From the NCBI RefSeq assembly GCF_005405925.1, contig NZ_BJHV01000001.1, forward strand, positions 1,860,001 to 1,924,000: 64,000 nucleotides of DNA, in the 5' to 3' direction. Shown here piece by piece: positions 1-9,289 of the stretch. Positions within the stretch are counted from its first letter, which is position 1. Each line of letters opens with the position of its first letter. The notes beneath the pieces were generated by a model that saw only the letters and a program-made list of their open reading frames with translations, did no database searches and was not told the origin of the DNA. The position numbers and the translations under genes are program-made. This stretch comes from Streptomyces antimycoticus (GTDB lineage: Bacteria; Actinomycetota; Actinomycetes; Streptomycetales; Streptomycetaceae).

Positions 1-386
1 CACCGGGCAGGGGCGAACCCGGACCCACCCATGACCCCGTGCTGCGCCCGGTGTCGATGCTGCTCGTGGACGGTGGCGACGGCCACGGCGAAGGCACCGT
101 GCCGGCCGCTCTGGACATCCTCACCACGACCCTCACCCATGCGGGCCGGTCCTACCGGGTCGGGGGACTGAGCACCGTGGTCACCCGGCGGGCGGTACGC
201 GGCCGGGGGCACGGCGCGCGCCTTGTCGCCGCCGCCCACCGTGTGGTGACGACCGGCTCCCGCGCCACGGCCACGGTACGGCCCGTTAGTCCAACACCCC
301 CGCGCACTTGTCCATGGGCGGCCGCCCCGCCGCCGTCCCAAGGTGGAGCACCATTCCCACCAGCGAGGGAGGAGCCGGCGCGTTGA
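1..386 (+). pseudogene. GNAT N-acetyltransferase fragment (3' part, degenerate end)
   Basis: Read in frame 3, the window opens inside a reading frame with no start codon visible. It encodes GLSTVVTRRAVRGRGHGARL followed by VAAAHRVV, which matches the acetyl-CoA binding loop (RGxGxG/A) of GNAT acetyltransferases and the helix after it. Beyond about residue 85 the translation becomes low-complexity Ala/Pro/Arg-rich sequence with no GNAT features, and the frame closes at a TGA at 384-386. The C-terminal half of the fold therefore seems lost, by truncation or frameshift. The stop overlaps the TTG start I choose for the next gene. The 5' part lies outside the window, so activity cannot be judged. 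The assignment rests on one motif region. Confidence 0.45.
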
Positions 387-3300
387 CCTACGCAGAGGAG
401 GGGCGGCCGAAGGAGGGATGGCCCGGCCGCAGAGCGGTCGTGGTCACCACCACACTGGCCGGGATCGGAACGGCCATCGGCACGGGCGATGGCACCGCGC
501 ACGCCCGTGACACGGCGCCCGGCCGTGCCGCCGCACACGCCCGCACCACCGAGCGCACGCTGCGGTCGAAGCGGCTGGAAGTCCGGGTGGACCCGGAGTT
601 TCCGCGCATCGTCGCGTACATCGACCGCGAGACCGGCGCGGTGCTGCACGGCCAGCGGGAGCCGGTCCGTTCAGTGCTCATCGACGGCGTCGAACGCACC
701 CCGCGCACCACCGCCGTCACCAGCGGCCCGGACCACATCAGCTACACCCTCGCCTTCGGCGCGACCACCGCCACCTCGGGGGCGGACACCTCCGGGGCGG
801 ACGCCTCCGGCACGGCCACCGCCAACGCGTCCACCTCCGGCGCGGACGCCGAGATCGACATCCGGATCCGGGTCAGCGAATGGCAGGTCGACTGGCGGGT
901 CACCCGGATCGCCGACACCGACGCGCTGCGCGTGGGCACCCTGCGCATCCCCCAGCTGGCGTTCCTCAGCGTCCGCGCCGACCAGCCGGGCGCCACCCTG
1001 CTGGCCGCCCGGATCGACCTCGACCAGGCCAAGAGCGGTGACACCACCGTCCGGCCCACGGCCGACACCCCCACCGACGGCGCACCCATCGGCTGTGCCT
1101 ACGCCGTCGTCAGCACCGACCGGCTCGCGGCCGCCGTCGAGACCAACACGGTCTGGGACAAGCCCTCCTCCGCCGCGGGCACCACCTGGGAGAACGGACG
1201 GCTGTGGCGGCAGACGGTACGGGAGGACGGCCAGATCACCACCCGGCTCACCTGCGGTGAGTGGACCCACCGGGCCGCCGCCACGGCCGTCGGCGCCACC
1301 GAACCGCTCCCCTGGGCCACCGTGGTCCTCACCCGGGACCGCAACGGCGACGGCGTGGTCGACTGGCAGGACGCCGCCATCGCCTTCCGCGACATCATGG
1401 TGAACCCGCTCGGCGCCGACGAACAGCATCTGCGGGTCGTCCCGCACATCCCGTTCAACTTCGCCAGCCAGGCCACCAACCCCTTCCTCGACACCCTCGA
1501 CAACGTCAAGCGGATCGCGCTGGCCACCGACGGACTGCGGCAGTACACCCTGCTCAAGGGCTACCAGTCGGAAGGCCATGACTCCGCCCATCCCGACTAC
1601 GCGGGCAACTACAACACCCGCGCCGGTGGGCTGGCCGACCTCAACACCCTGCTGCGCTCCGGGCGCCACTGGAACAGCGACTTCGCGGTGCACGTCAACA
1701 CCACCGAGTCCTATCCGGTGGCCAACGCCTTCTCCGAGACGCTGGTCGACAAAGACGACAAGCAGTGGGACTGGCTGGACCAGTCCTACCGCATCGACCC
1801 CCGCCGCGACCTGGTCTCCGGCGACATCATCCGGCGCTTCCAGGACCTGCGCGACGACACCGACCCGGCCCTCGCCGCCCTCTACATCGACGTCTTCCGC
1901 GAGTCCGGCTGGAACTCCGACCGGCTCCAGCGGGCCCTGTGCGACCAGGGCTGGCACCTGACCACCGAATGGGGCCACGGGCTGGAGCGCTCCTCGCTGT
2001 GGTCGCACTGGGCCACCGAGACCGACTACGGCCCGGACACCTCGCGCGGTATCAACTCACGGCTCATCCGCTTCATCCGCAACCACCAGAAGGACGTCTT
2101 CGCCGACAAGTGGCCGACCCTGCTGGGCATCCCCCGGATGGGCAACTTCGAGGGCTGGACCGGCAAGACCGACTGGACCGTCTTCTACCGCCTCATCTGG
2201 ACCCACAGCCTGCCCGCCAAGTACCTCCAGGCGTATCCCATCCACACCTGGGGGGACCACGAGATCACCTTCGAGGGGCCCGGCCGCACCTCGGTCACCG
2301 ACGCCGGTGGCGTCCGCCGCATCATCACCGACGGGCGGCTGGTCTACGACGGCGGCGGCTATCTGCTGCCCTGGGAGCCGCGCGAGGCCACCGACCCGGC
2401 CAAGCTCTACCACTACAACCCGGCCGGCGGCACCACCCGTTGGCCGCTGCCGCGCGGCTGGTCGGGACAGCGGTCCGTGGTGCTGTACCGCCTCACCGAC
2501 CAGGGGCGCGCCGAGCCGGTCACGCTGCCGGTGCGCGATGGCCACGTCAGCATCCCCGCCGACCCCGACGTCCCGTACGTGGTGCTGCGCTCCCGAGCCC
2601 GTGCCCAGGCGGCCCCCGGCTGGGGCGAGGGCACCCCGCTGTACGACCCCGGTTTCCACTCCGGATCGCTGCGCGGCTGGCAGACCACGGGCCCGGCCAC
2701 CGTCGAACGCAGCACACTCGGCGACTACGAACTGGTCATCGGCGAGGGCGCGGCCGCCACCGTCGGCCAGCGACTCGACCGGCTGGCCCCCGGCGGCTAT
2801 GTGGCCTCCGTACAGGTGGAAGTGGGCGCGAAGGCCGGTGAGCGGCGGCGGGCCGCGCTGCGGGTGCACACCGCCGACGGCGTCACCGCGGAGAACTGGA
2901 CCGAGACCTCGACCGCCGTCAACCACCTGGCCGCCGACCGCAAACACGGCACCCGTTTCCAGCGGATGTTCACCTCCTTCACCGTCCCCGACGGCGGCGG
3001 ACCGGTCACCCTCACCCTGGCGGTGGCCGAGGGCAGCGCCCGCGTCCGCTTCGACCGGCTGCGGGTGGTGCGGGCCCGGCGCACGACGAAGCCCGGCACC
3101 CTGGTGTACGAGGACTTCGAGCGGGTGCCGCAGGGCTGGGGCCCGTTCGTCAAGGGCGACGCGGGCGGGGTGACCGACCCTCGCACCCATATCGCCCAGC
3201 GGCATGCCCCGTTCACCCAGGCCGGATGGAACGGCAAGGTGATCGACGATGTGCTCGAAGGCGGCCAGTCCCTCAAGTCACGCGGCGAGAACGCGGGCCT

Positions 3301-3595
3301 CGTCTACCGCACCGTGCCCCACACCGCCCGCTTCCGCCCGGGGCGGCGCTACCGGGTGAGCCTGACGTACGCCAACGAGGCGGCCGGCCAGTACGCATGG
3401 ATCACGGCCGTGGACGAACTCGGGCCGCGCGAGCTGGAGCGCACCCCCCTGCCCGCCGCCACCGGGCGGGCCTCCCACCGCTACACCGTCACCGCGCCCG
3501 CGGACGGCGAGATGTGGGTGGGGCTGCGGAAGACCGGTGACAGCGGTACCGCGGAGTTCACGCTCGACTCCTTCACCGTGGAGGAGCTGGACTGA
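383..3595 (+). CDS. Secreted endo-alpha-N-acetylgalactosaminidase, GH101 family
   Basis: Likely a glycoside hydrolase of family GH101, which releases the Gal-GalNAc disaccharide from O-glycans. The protein is about 1070 aa. The core contains LYIDVFRESGW (Asp at about residue 503, nucleophile position) and LTTEWGHG (Glu at about 529, acid/base position), the two catalytic elements of the family. Two jelly-roll-like segments follow, at about 780-900 and 910-1070, and resemble carbohydrate-binding modules. I choose TTG at 383 over ATG at 308 because GAGGGAGGAG lies 9 nt upstream and because it places GRRAVVVTTTLAGIGTAIG at the N-terminus as a twin-arginine-like signal peptide. A TSGAD-rich low-complexity stretch lies at about residues 131-155. 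The start overlaps the stop of the GNAT fragment. An AraC regulator follows on the same strand. Confidence 0.8.
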   Translation: MTYAEEGRPKEGWPGRRAVVVTTTLAGIGTAIGTGDGTAHARDTAPGRAAAHARTTERTLRSKRLEVRVDPEFPRIVAYIDRETGAVLHGQREPVRSVLIDGVERTPRTTAVTSGPDHISYTLAFGATTATSGADTSGADASGTATANASTSGADAEIDIRIRVSEWQVDWRVTRIADTDALRVGTLRIPQLAFLSVRADQPGATLLAARIDLDQAKSGDTTVRPTADTPTDGAPIGCAYAVVSTDRLAAAVETNTVWDKPSSAAGTTWENGRLWRQTVREDGQITTRLTCGEWTHRAAATAVGATEPLPWATVVLTRDRNGDGVVDWQDAAIAFRDIMVNPLGADEQHLRVVPHIPFNFASQATNPFLDTLDNVKRIALATDGLRQYTLLKGYQSEGHDSAHPDYAGNYNTRAGGLADLNTLLRSGRHWNSDFAVHVNTTESYPVANAFSETLVDKDDKQWDWLDQSYRIDPRRDLVSGDIIRRFQDLRDDTDPALAALYIDVFRESGWNSDRLQRALCDQGWHLTTEWGHGLERSSLWSHWATETDYGPDTSRGINSRLIRFIRNHQKDVFADKWPTLLGIPRMGNFEGWTGKTDWTVFYRLIWTHSLPAKYLQAYPIHTWGDHEITFEGPGRTSVTDAGGVRRIITDGRLVYDGGGYLLPWEPREATDPAKLYHYNPAGGTTRWPLPRGWSGQRSVVLYRLTDQGRAEPVTLPVRDGHVSIPADPDVPYVVLRSRARAQAAPGWGEGTPLYDPGFHSGSLRGWQTTGPATVERSTLGDYELVIGEGAAATVGQRLDRLAPGGYVASVQVEVGAKAGERRRAALRVHTADGVTAENWTETSTAVNHLAADRKHGTRFQRMFTSFTVPDGGGPVTLTLAVAEGSARVRFDRLRVVRARRTTKPGTLVYEDFERVPQGWGPFVKGDAGGVTDPRTHIAQRHAPFTQAGWNGKVIDDVLEGGQSLKSRGENAGLVYRTVPHTARFRPGRRYRVSLTYANEAAGQYAWITAVDELGPRELERTPLPAATGRASHRYTVTAPADGEMWVGLRKTGDSGTAEFTLDSFTVEELD

Positions 3596-3752
3596 CGCGG
3601 CGCAGGGAGCGGGGCGGACCCATCTTTGCCGCCCGGCTCCCTCCCTCCTCCCCCCGGTAAGCCCCCGCCAGGCTCCCCCTCCCCTTGGCGGCCGGGCCGT
3701 CCGTGGACGAAGATCGGCGAGTGATGGGACAGCCGACCGGAGGGGACCGCGG

Positions 3753-4667
3753 ATGTATCACACCTGGATGCGGTACTTCACGCCCAGCCCGGCCCATCAC
3801 CGGCTCGGTCTGGTGTGTCTGGGCGTCGGCCTCCAGCACGGCGCCCTGCCCGCGGTCGGCCCGCGTGTCCTGGACCACCATGTGGCGGTGGTCATCAGCG
3901 CGGGCCGCGGATGGTTCCGCGGCGCGGACGGCCGCCGCCGTACCGTCACCGCGCCCGCGCTGCTCTGGCTCACCCCCGGGGTCACCCACCACTACGCCCC
4001 GGACCCGGACACCGGATGGGACGAGGCGTTCGTCGACTTCACGGGACCGGCCACCGCCGCCTACGCCGACCTGGGTTATCTCGACGCGGACGGCCCCGTG
4101 GTCGCGCTCACCGACACCGCCACCGCCCGTACGGCCATCGGCCGGATCGCCCGCGCCGCGCGCCAGGGCAATCCGTTCCTGGAGGTCGAGACCGCCGCCG
4201 CCGTCCATGAACTCCTCGTCGCTCTCCGCCGCGTCCGCGCCGACACCGGCGCCGACGGACATCCGGTGCTCCAGGCCCTGGCCCGGGACGCCTTCCAGCC
4301 GCTCTCGGTGATCGAACACGCCGCCCGGCACGGCATGACACCGGCCGAACTGCGCACCGCGGTACGGCGCGGTGCGGGGTGCAGCCCCAAGGACTACCTC
4401 CTCGGAATCCGGCTGGGCCGCGCCAAGGAACTCCTCGTCGGCACCGAACTGCCGGTGGCCGCCATCGCCCGCCGCGTCGGTTACGACGATCCCGCCTACT
4501 TCAGCAGGCTGTTCGCCCGCCGCGTGGGCACGGCACCGGTCCACTTCCGCGAGCAGCAGTGCCGCTCGGTCCCCGGCGGCTTCACCGACCGCATCCCCGA
4601 CCCGAGCCGTCCACCGACGATCCCGCCCTCCGCACCGGCGGACGACGGTCGGCGCGGCGGCGGATGA
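3753..4667 (+). CDS. AraC-family transcriptional regulator
   Basis: A 304-aa protein with an N-terminal cupin-like sensor domain (about 20-110) and a C-terminal AraC DNA-binding domain with two helix-turn-helix units (about 190-290). The second HTH is clear: ELPVAAIARRVGYDDPAYFS followed by RLFARRVGTAPVHFR. ATG at 3753 is chosen because GGAGGGG lies 9 nt upstream; the open frame reaches further back but overlaps the end of the GH101 gene. It lies 157 bp downstream of the glycosidase on the same strand, so it may sense a sugar and control that gene, which is inference. A 14-bp tandem repeat runs across its stop codon. Confidence 0.82.
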   Translation: MYHTWMRYFTPSPAHHRLGLVCLGVGLQHGALPAVGPRVLDHHVAVVISAGRGWFRGADGRRRTVTAPALLWLTPGVTHHYAPDPDTGWDEAFVDFTGPATAAYADLGYLDADGPVVALTDTATARTAIGRIARAARQGNPFLEVETAAAVHELLVALRRVRADTGADGHPVLQALARDAFQPLSVIEHAARHGMTPAELRTAVRRGAGCSPKDYLLGIRLGRAKELLVGTELPVAAIARRVGYDDPAYFSRLFARRVGTAPVHFREQQCRSVPGGFTDRIPDPSRPPTIPPSAPADDGRRGGG

Positions 4668-4702
4668 CCGGAGGCGGATGACCGGAGGCCGATGACCGGA
4701 CG
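4661..4702. repeat. Three tandem copies of a 14-bp unit at the AraC stop codon
   Basis: The unit CGGATGACCGGAGG occurs at 4661-4674 and exactly again at 4675-4688. A third copy at 4689-4702 has two mismatches. The first copy carries the TGA stop (4665-4667) of the AraC gene, so copy-number change would not alter the protein. The repeat looks like slippage-generated sequence and I see no regulatory signal in it. Confidence 0.85.
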
Positions 4703-4840
4703 CGCGCCTTGGGCCGGCCGGACGGCGGCGGGGCGGGCTTCCGCCATTGGGGGACGGTGCGCCGCGATTGCCCCGCCAAAGGGGCACCATGCATGCGAAG
4801 CCGGTCATATCCGGCGGCAGATTTCCAGCAAGGAGTTCCC

Positions 4841-5050
4841 ATGCGTATCCGGACCGCCCTGTCCACGCTCGCCCTCACCGCCGCGTCCCCCGCCGTCGGC
4901 GCGGGCGGCGCCCTCGCGGACGACGCACCCGATATGACCGTCAACAACTCCAGCAACACGACCTTCCCCGGCGTCTGCGCCAGCAACCAGTTCTCGTTCG
5001 TCACCGTGCCGGTCAATCTGGTGGGCGGGTCGGACTCCGGCGCGTGCTGA
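4841..5050 (+). CDS. Small secreted two-cysteine peptide, unknown function
   Basis: A 69-aa product starting at ATG 4841 with AGGAG 5 nt upstream. The N-terminus is a typical Sec signal: MRIRTALSTLALTAASPAVG followed by AGGALA, with a probable AxA cleavage site near residue 26. The mature part of about 42 residues is rich in Asn, Ser and Val and contains two Cys residues (FPGVCASN and the C-terminal GAC), which could form one disulfide. It resembles in style the short secreted proteins of unknown role common in Streptomyces, but it is not a chaplin by its motifs. It stands alone between an AraC gene and the metE riboswitch. Function not recognised. Confidence 0.7.
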   Translation: MRIRTALSTLALTAASPAVGAGGALADDAPDMTVNNSSNTTFPGVCASNQFSFVTVPVNLVGGSDSGAC

Positions 5051-5189
5051 CCCGCTGATCTCACTGATGGACGGGGTGCGGCCGGTGCACGGCCCGGACG
5101 GCACCGGCCGTAGCCTCGGCCATCGCGTGTTCCACTTCACCCTCCCGAATACCGGACCGCCCCCTGCACACCGCCGGACGGCCCCGTAG

Positions 5190-5395
5190 GCTGGCTGGTG
5201 CAGCTGGTTCGCCCCGTCCGCCAGGCGGGACGCGTCGTAAGAGGGAACCCGGTGGGAATCCGGGACTGCCCCGCAGCGGTGAGCGGGAACGACCGCCGTC
5301 ATACGCACTGGGTCCGGTAGAGGGACCTGGGAAGCGACGGCCACTAGGTGTTCTCCCCAAGAGGACGCGCCCGTGAGTCCGAAGACCTGCCATCT
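5190..5395 (+). promoter_or_regulatory. Cobalamin (AdoCbl) riboswitch upstream of metE
   Basis: The leader contains the conserved pieces of the B12 aptamer in the correct order: GGGAACCCGGTGGGAATCC at about 5243-5261, GACTGCCCCGCAGCGGT at 5264-5280, and the B12-box-like AGTCCGAAGACCTGCCA at 5376-5392. It sits about 180 nt before the metE start codon. Metabolite binding is expected to shut off the B12-independent methionine synthase when cobalamin is available, the known arrangement in Streptomyces. The roughly 180-nt stretch after the aptamer is the probable expression platform; I did not resolve its structure. Confidence 0.93.
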
Positions 5396-5572
5396 GCCCG
5401 CGTACGGACGACTCGTGCGCGGACACCCGGTGACCTCGAGGGCGGGTCGGCGCACATTCCGGTCGGACGACCGCGCGCGTGCCGTGCGAGGTCGTGGCGT
5501 CCGGTCTGTCACCCTTCGCGCTCTCCTCCCGTCGCCGGGATCTCAGGGATTCATCTCGCGAAGGAGATCTCC

Positions 5573-7891
5573 GTGACCACCAAGTCCGCAGCCGCGGCAG
5601 CACGGGCCACCGTGTACGGCTACCCCCGCCAGGGCCCGAACCGGGAACTGAAGAAGGCGATCGAGGGCTACTGGAAGGGCCGCGTCCCCGCCGACGCGCT
5701 CCGGGCCACCGCCGCCGAACTGCGCCGCACCACCTGGCGGCAGCTCGCCGGGGCGGGCATCGACGAAGTTCCCACGGGGGACTTCTCGTACTACGACCAT
5801 GTGCTGGACACCACCGTCATGGTCGGCGCGATCCCCGACCGCCACCGGGACGCCGTCGCCACCGATCCGCTCGACGGCTACTTCGCGATGGCGCGGGGCA
5901 CACAGGACGTGGCGCCGCTGGAGATGACCAAGTGGTTCGACACCAACTACCACTACCTGGTTCCGGAGCTGGGTCCGGACACGGTGTTCACGGCCGACTC
6001 CGCCAAGCAGGTCGCGGAGCTGACGGAAGCCCTCGGCCTCGGTCTGGCGGCGCGGCCGGTCCTGGTCGGTCCCGTCACCTACCTCCTCCTCGCCAAGCCC
6101 GCCCCCGGCGCGCCCGCGGACTTCGAGCCGCTCACCCTCCTGGACCGCCTGCTTCCGGTGTACGCCGAGGTCCTGGCCGACCTGCGGGCGGCCGGTGCCG
6201 AGTGGGTGCAGCTCGATGAGCCCGCCCTGGTCCAGGACCGCACGCCGGCCGAGCTGAACGCCGCCGGACGCGCCTACCGCGATCTCGGGGCCCTCGCCGA
6301 CCGTCCGAAGCTGCTGGTCGCCTCGTACTTCGACCGCCTCGGCGAGGCCCTGCCCGTACTGGCCAAGGCCCCGGTCGAGGGGCTGGCGCTGGACTTCACG
6401 GAGGCCGCCGCCGCCAATCTGGACGCGCTGGCCGCCGTCGGCGGGCTGCCCCGCAAGCGGCTGATCGCCGGTGTCGTCAACGGCCGCAACATCTGGGTCA
6501 ACGACCTGGAGAAGTCCCTGGCCAGGCTCGGCACCCTGCTGGGGCTGGCCGACCGGGTCGATGTGGCCGCCTCCTGCTCGCTGCTGCACGTCCCCCTCGA
6601 CGCGACGGCCGAGCGGGACATCGCACCGCAGATCCTGCGCTGGCTGGCCTTCGCCCGGCAGAAGACCACGGAGATCGTCACCCTCGCCAAGGGCCTGGCC
6701 CGCGGCACCGACACCATTACCGCCGAACTGGCCGCGAACCGGGCCGCTCTCGCCTCCCGCGCCAACTCCCCCATCACCCGCGACCCGGCCGTCCGCGCCC
6801 GCACCGGCGCGGTCACCGAGGCCGACACCCGCCGCTCCCAGCCGTACGCCGAACGCGCCGCGGTCCAGCGCGCCCACCTCCGCCTGCCGCTGCTGCCGAC
6901 CACCACCATCGGCTCCTTCCCGCAGACCGGCGAACTGCGCACCGCCCGCGCCGACCTGCGCGGCGGCCGGATCGACACGGCCGGGTACGAGGAGCGCATC
7001 AAGGCCGAGATCCAGGAGGTGATCTCCTTCCAGGAGCAGACCGGCCTGGATGTGCTGGTGCACGGCGAGGCCGAGCGCAACGACATGGTCCAGTACTTCG
7101 CCGAGCAGCTCACCGGCTATCTCGCCACCCAGCACGGCTGGGTGCAGTCCTACGGCACCCGCTACGTCCGCCCGCCGATCCTGGCCGGTGACATCTCCCG
7201 CCCCGAGCCGATGACGGTGCGCTGGACCGCCTATGCCCAGTCCCTCACCGACCGCCCGGTCAAGGGCATGCTCACCGGGCCGGTCACCATGCTCGCCTGG
7301 TCCTTCGTCCGCGACGACCAGCCCCTCGGCGACACCGCCCGCCAGGTCGCCCTCGCCCTGCGCGACGAGGTGGGCGACCTGGAGGCGGCCGGGACCTCGG
7401 TCATCCAGGTGGACGAACCCGCCCTGCGCGAGACCCTTCCGCTGCGCACCGAGGACCGGCCCGCCTATCTGTCCTGGGCGACCGAGGCCTTCCGCCTCAC
7501 CACCGGCGGCGTACGGCCCGGCACCCAGATCCACACCCATATGTGCTACGCCGAGTTCGGCGACATCGTCCAGGCGATCGACGACCTCGACGCCGATGTC
7601 ATCAGCCTGGAAGCCGCCCGCTCCCATATGCAGGTGGCCCGCGAGCTGGCCGCCCATGGCTATCCGCGCGAGGCCGGGCCCGGGGTGTACGACATCCACT
7701 CCCCTCGCGTGCCCAGTGCGCTGGAGGCGGCCGAACTGCTCCGCACCGGCCTCAAGGCCATCCCCGCCGAGCGGCTGTGGGTCAACCCCGACTGCGGCCT
7801 GAAGACCCGCGGCTGGCCCGAGACCCGCTCCTCACTGCGGAACCTGGTCACCGCGGCCCGTACGGTCCGCGGTGAGCTGCCCGCGTCCTGA
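5573..7891 (+). CDS. metE: Cobalamin-independent methionine synthase MetE
   Basis: 5-methyltetrahydropteroyltriglutamate-homocysteine S-methyltransferase, last step of methionine synthesis, cytoplasmic. The 772-aa length fits the two-barrel MetE family. The C-terminal catalytic zinc site is complete: His656 and Cys658 in [11 protein letters not shown], Glu680 in [10 protein letters not shown], and Cys741 in NPDCGLKTR. The N-terminal barrel carries [14 protein letters not shown] near the start. GTG at 5573 is preceded by AAGGAG at 5561-5566; the upstream in-frame extension runs through the riboswitch and is not coding. The gene is monocistronic, riboswitch-controlled and closed by a strong hairpin. 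Confidence 0.97.
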   Translation: MTTKSAAAAARATVYGYPRQGPNRELKKAIEGYWKGRVPADALRATAAELRRTTWRQLAGAGIDEVPTGDFSYYDHVLDTTVMVGAIPDRHRDAVATDPLDGYFAMARGTQDVAPLEMTKWFDTNYHYLVPELGPDTVFTADSAKQVAELTEALGLGLAARPVLVGPVTYLLLAKPAPGAPADFEPLTLLDRLLPVYAEVLADLRAAGAEWVQLDEPALVQDRTPAELNAAGRAYRDLGALADRPKLLVASYFDRLGEALPVLAKAPVEGLALDFTEAAAANLDALAAVGGLPRKRLIAGVVNGRNIWVNDLEKSLARLGTLLGLADRVDVAASCSLLHVPLDATAERDIAPQILRWLAFARQKTTEIVTLAKGLARGTDTITAELAANRAALASRANSPITRDPAVRARTGAVTEADTRRSQPYAERAAVQRAHLRLPLLPTTTIGSFPQTGELRTARADLRGGRIDTAGYEERIKAEIQEVISFQEQTGLDVLVHGEAERNDMVQYFAEQLTGYLATQHGWVQSYGTRYVRPPILAGDISRPEPMTVRWTAYAQSLTDRPVKGMLTGPVTMLAWSFVRDDQPLGDTARQVALALRDEVGDLEAAGTSVIQVDEPALRETLPLRTEDRPAYLSWATEAFRLTTGGVRPGTQIHTHMCYAEFGDIVQAIDDLDADVISLEAARSHMQVARELAAHGYPREAGPGVYDIHSPRVPSALEAAELLRTGLKAIPAERLWVNPDCGLKTRGWPETRSSLRNLVTAARTVRGELPAS

Positions 7892-7904
7892 CCCGGACGA
7901 CCGG

Positions 7905-7942
7905 CCGGGGCCGGGGCGTCCGCGAAGACGCCCCGGCCCCGG
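7905..7942 (+). terminator. Strong hairpin terminator after metE
   Basis: A 16-bp perfect stem begins 14 nt after the metE stop. The left arm is 7905-7920 (core GGGGCCGGGGCGTC), the loop CGCGAA, and the right arm 7927-7942. There is no U tract, as is common for actinobacterial terminators. Confidence 0.85.
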
Positions 7943-7951
7943 GTCGAGTCA

Positions 7952-8185
7952 GTGGCTGCCCGCGAATTCGCCGATCGACGACCGCGGTCACCTCGGCGAG
8001 GTGGGCGACACGCCTGGCGAAGACGACCACAGGCCGATCGCCGGGTCGACTCCGGCGATGATCGAGAACGAGATCGCCTCGGGGATCAGGGCGAGTGCGA
8101 CGACGAGTCCGGCGAGGACCTCGGTGCGCCAGACCTTGGGGTCCGACAGCCAGTCGGGCTTGCGACGGAGGACGGCTGCCGCTCA
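7952..8185 (-). pseudogene. SulP-type sulfate permease remnant
   Basis: On the minus strand, 8180-8035 encodes [20 protein letters not shown] then [20 protein letters not shown], the first transmembrane segments of SulP/SLC26 permeases. The same frame then runs into sequence unlike the family and stops near 7989. Another frame across 8033-7980 gives [16 protein letters not shown], which resembles the end of the membrane domain. A third frame ends [12 protein letters not shown] at about 7950. Hundreds of internal codons are missing, and no start codon precedes the fragment because an in-frame TGA lies just upstream. I read it as a gene reduced by at least two deletions. Confidence 0.6.
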
Positions 8186-8231
8186 GGGGCGAAGGGTCAC
8201 GGCGGACAGGAGGCGGCGCGGATTCTTGTGG

Positions 8232-9185
8232 TCATGGGGCCGTTGCGTCCGCCATGGCACCCTGACGTGGCGCCGCGTCCATCCGCTTCCGCCAGCCCCC
8301 GGGCGTGACGCCTTCGCGGGCCGAAAAGGCACGACTCAGCGCGCTTCCGGTGTCGTAGCCGACTCTGACCGCGATCTCCTGGACACTCAGCGGCGTCTCC
8401 CGGAGCAGCACCTTCACCCGGTACATGCGCCATGAGGTGAGGTAGCCCAGCGGGGTGTCCCCCGTCTTCTCCTTGAACGAGGCGGCGAACGCCGAGCGTG
8501 ACATCCCCGCCTTGCGGGCGAGTTCGTCGACCGTCCACGGATGGGCCAGGTCCGTGTGCAACTCCCGCATGGCGATGGCCAGCCGGGGGTCCCGCAGTGC
8601 GGCGATCCAGCCGACGGTGCCCCCTCCGACATCGGCGCAACAGCTCCGTAGCGCCTGGACGAAGAGCACATCGGACAGCCGGCTCATGATGAAGCCACCA
8701 CCGAGCCCGCCTGCCGCGCTCTCCCTCGCGATGAGGTCGAACGTGGTGCGCAGGAGGTGGCTGGAGGTGTGGTCCAGGTTCAGCCGGAACAACGGCGGCA
8801 GCAGCGCGAAGAGCGGTTCGGCCGCCACGGCGTCGAAGGCGAACCGGCTGGACACGATCTGTGTCAGCTCACCGTCGCCCCCGACCCGCGCCGAGGTGCC
8901 GGGAGCTTGGGAGACCAGTCCGTCGCAGTCGACGACCTCGCTGCCGGTGGTGTCCTGAAGGGTGAAACTCACGCCCGCGCGGACCAGGAAGCAGTCATTC
9001 GCCTCCAGACGTTGCGGACCGGCGAGCGTGTCCGCGACGAGCCAACACGAACCACTGGAGATCAGGACCAGCCGGGCGAGGTCCCGGGGAGGGAACGAGA
9101 TGCCCCACGGCGCATGGGCGTCCACCCGCACATACCGCGCGTCCTCGATCTTCATGGTGGCGAGAAGGTCGTCGATGGGATCCAT
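8232..9185 (-). CDS. AraC-family regulator with cupin sensor domain
   Basis: A 317-aa protein starting [20 protein letters not shown] at ATG 9185, preceded by AGGAGG on the minus strand. The N-terminal half (about 10-180) has the cupin features of AraC_binding-type domains. The C-terminal 100 residues form the double HTH, with [20 protein letters not shown] and the second unit [20 protein letters not shown] before [14 protein letters not shown]. It is divergent from a quinone-oxidoreductase-like gene 104 bp away, the usual layout for an activator or repressor of that neighbour. The open frame extends upstream into the intergenic region, but that part has no family features. Confidence 0.85.
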   Translation of the reverse strand: MDPIDDLLATMKIEDARYVRVDAHAPWGISFPPRDLARLVLISSGSCWLVADTLAGPQRLEANDCFLVRAGVSFTLQDTTGSEVVDCDGLVSQAPGTSARVGGDGELTQIVSSRFAFDAVAAEPLFALLPPLFRLNLDHTSSHLLRTTFDLIARESAAGGLGGGFIMSRLSDVLFVQALRSCCADVGGGTVGWIAALRDPRLAIAMRELHTDLAHPWTVDELARKAGMSRSAFAASFKEKTGDTPLGYLTSWRMYRVKVLLRETPLSVQEIAVRVGYDTGSALSRAFSAREGVTPGGWRKRMDAAPRQGAMADATAP

Positions 9186-9289
9186 CTCCACCCTCCTGGA
9201 CGATCTGCGCCAAACCGTGGACGCCAGGATACATATCGTCCAGCCGGGCCGCCCTATCGTGGAGGTGATCCAAGAACAAAGGAGGGGAA

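Noticed and set aside
308..382. Longer GH101 start at ATG 308
   Set aside because: It would place 25 extra residues ahead of the twin-arginine-like signal and has no Shine-Dalgarno, unlike TTG 383.
671..2008. 445-codon minus-strand open frame opposite the GH101 gene
   Set aside because: Shadow of the glycosidase; no motif and no ribosome-binding site.
4661..4702. Tandem 14-bp repeat as a possible iteron or operator array
   Set aside because: Only three copies, no palindrome, and it overlaps a stop codon with no replication gene nearby.
5348..5572. N-terminal extension of MetE from an upstream GTG
   Set aside because: It would translate part of the riboswitch; GTG 5573 has AAGGAG and gives the normal family N-terminus.
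5543..7699. Long open frame on the minus strand opposite metE (about 718 codons)
   Set aside because: It mirrors the GC-rich codon pattern of metE, has Gly/Val/Arg-rich composition with no family motif, and lies fully inside a certain gene.
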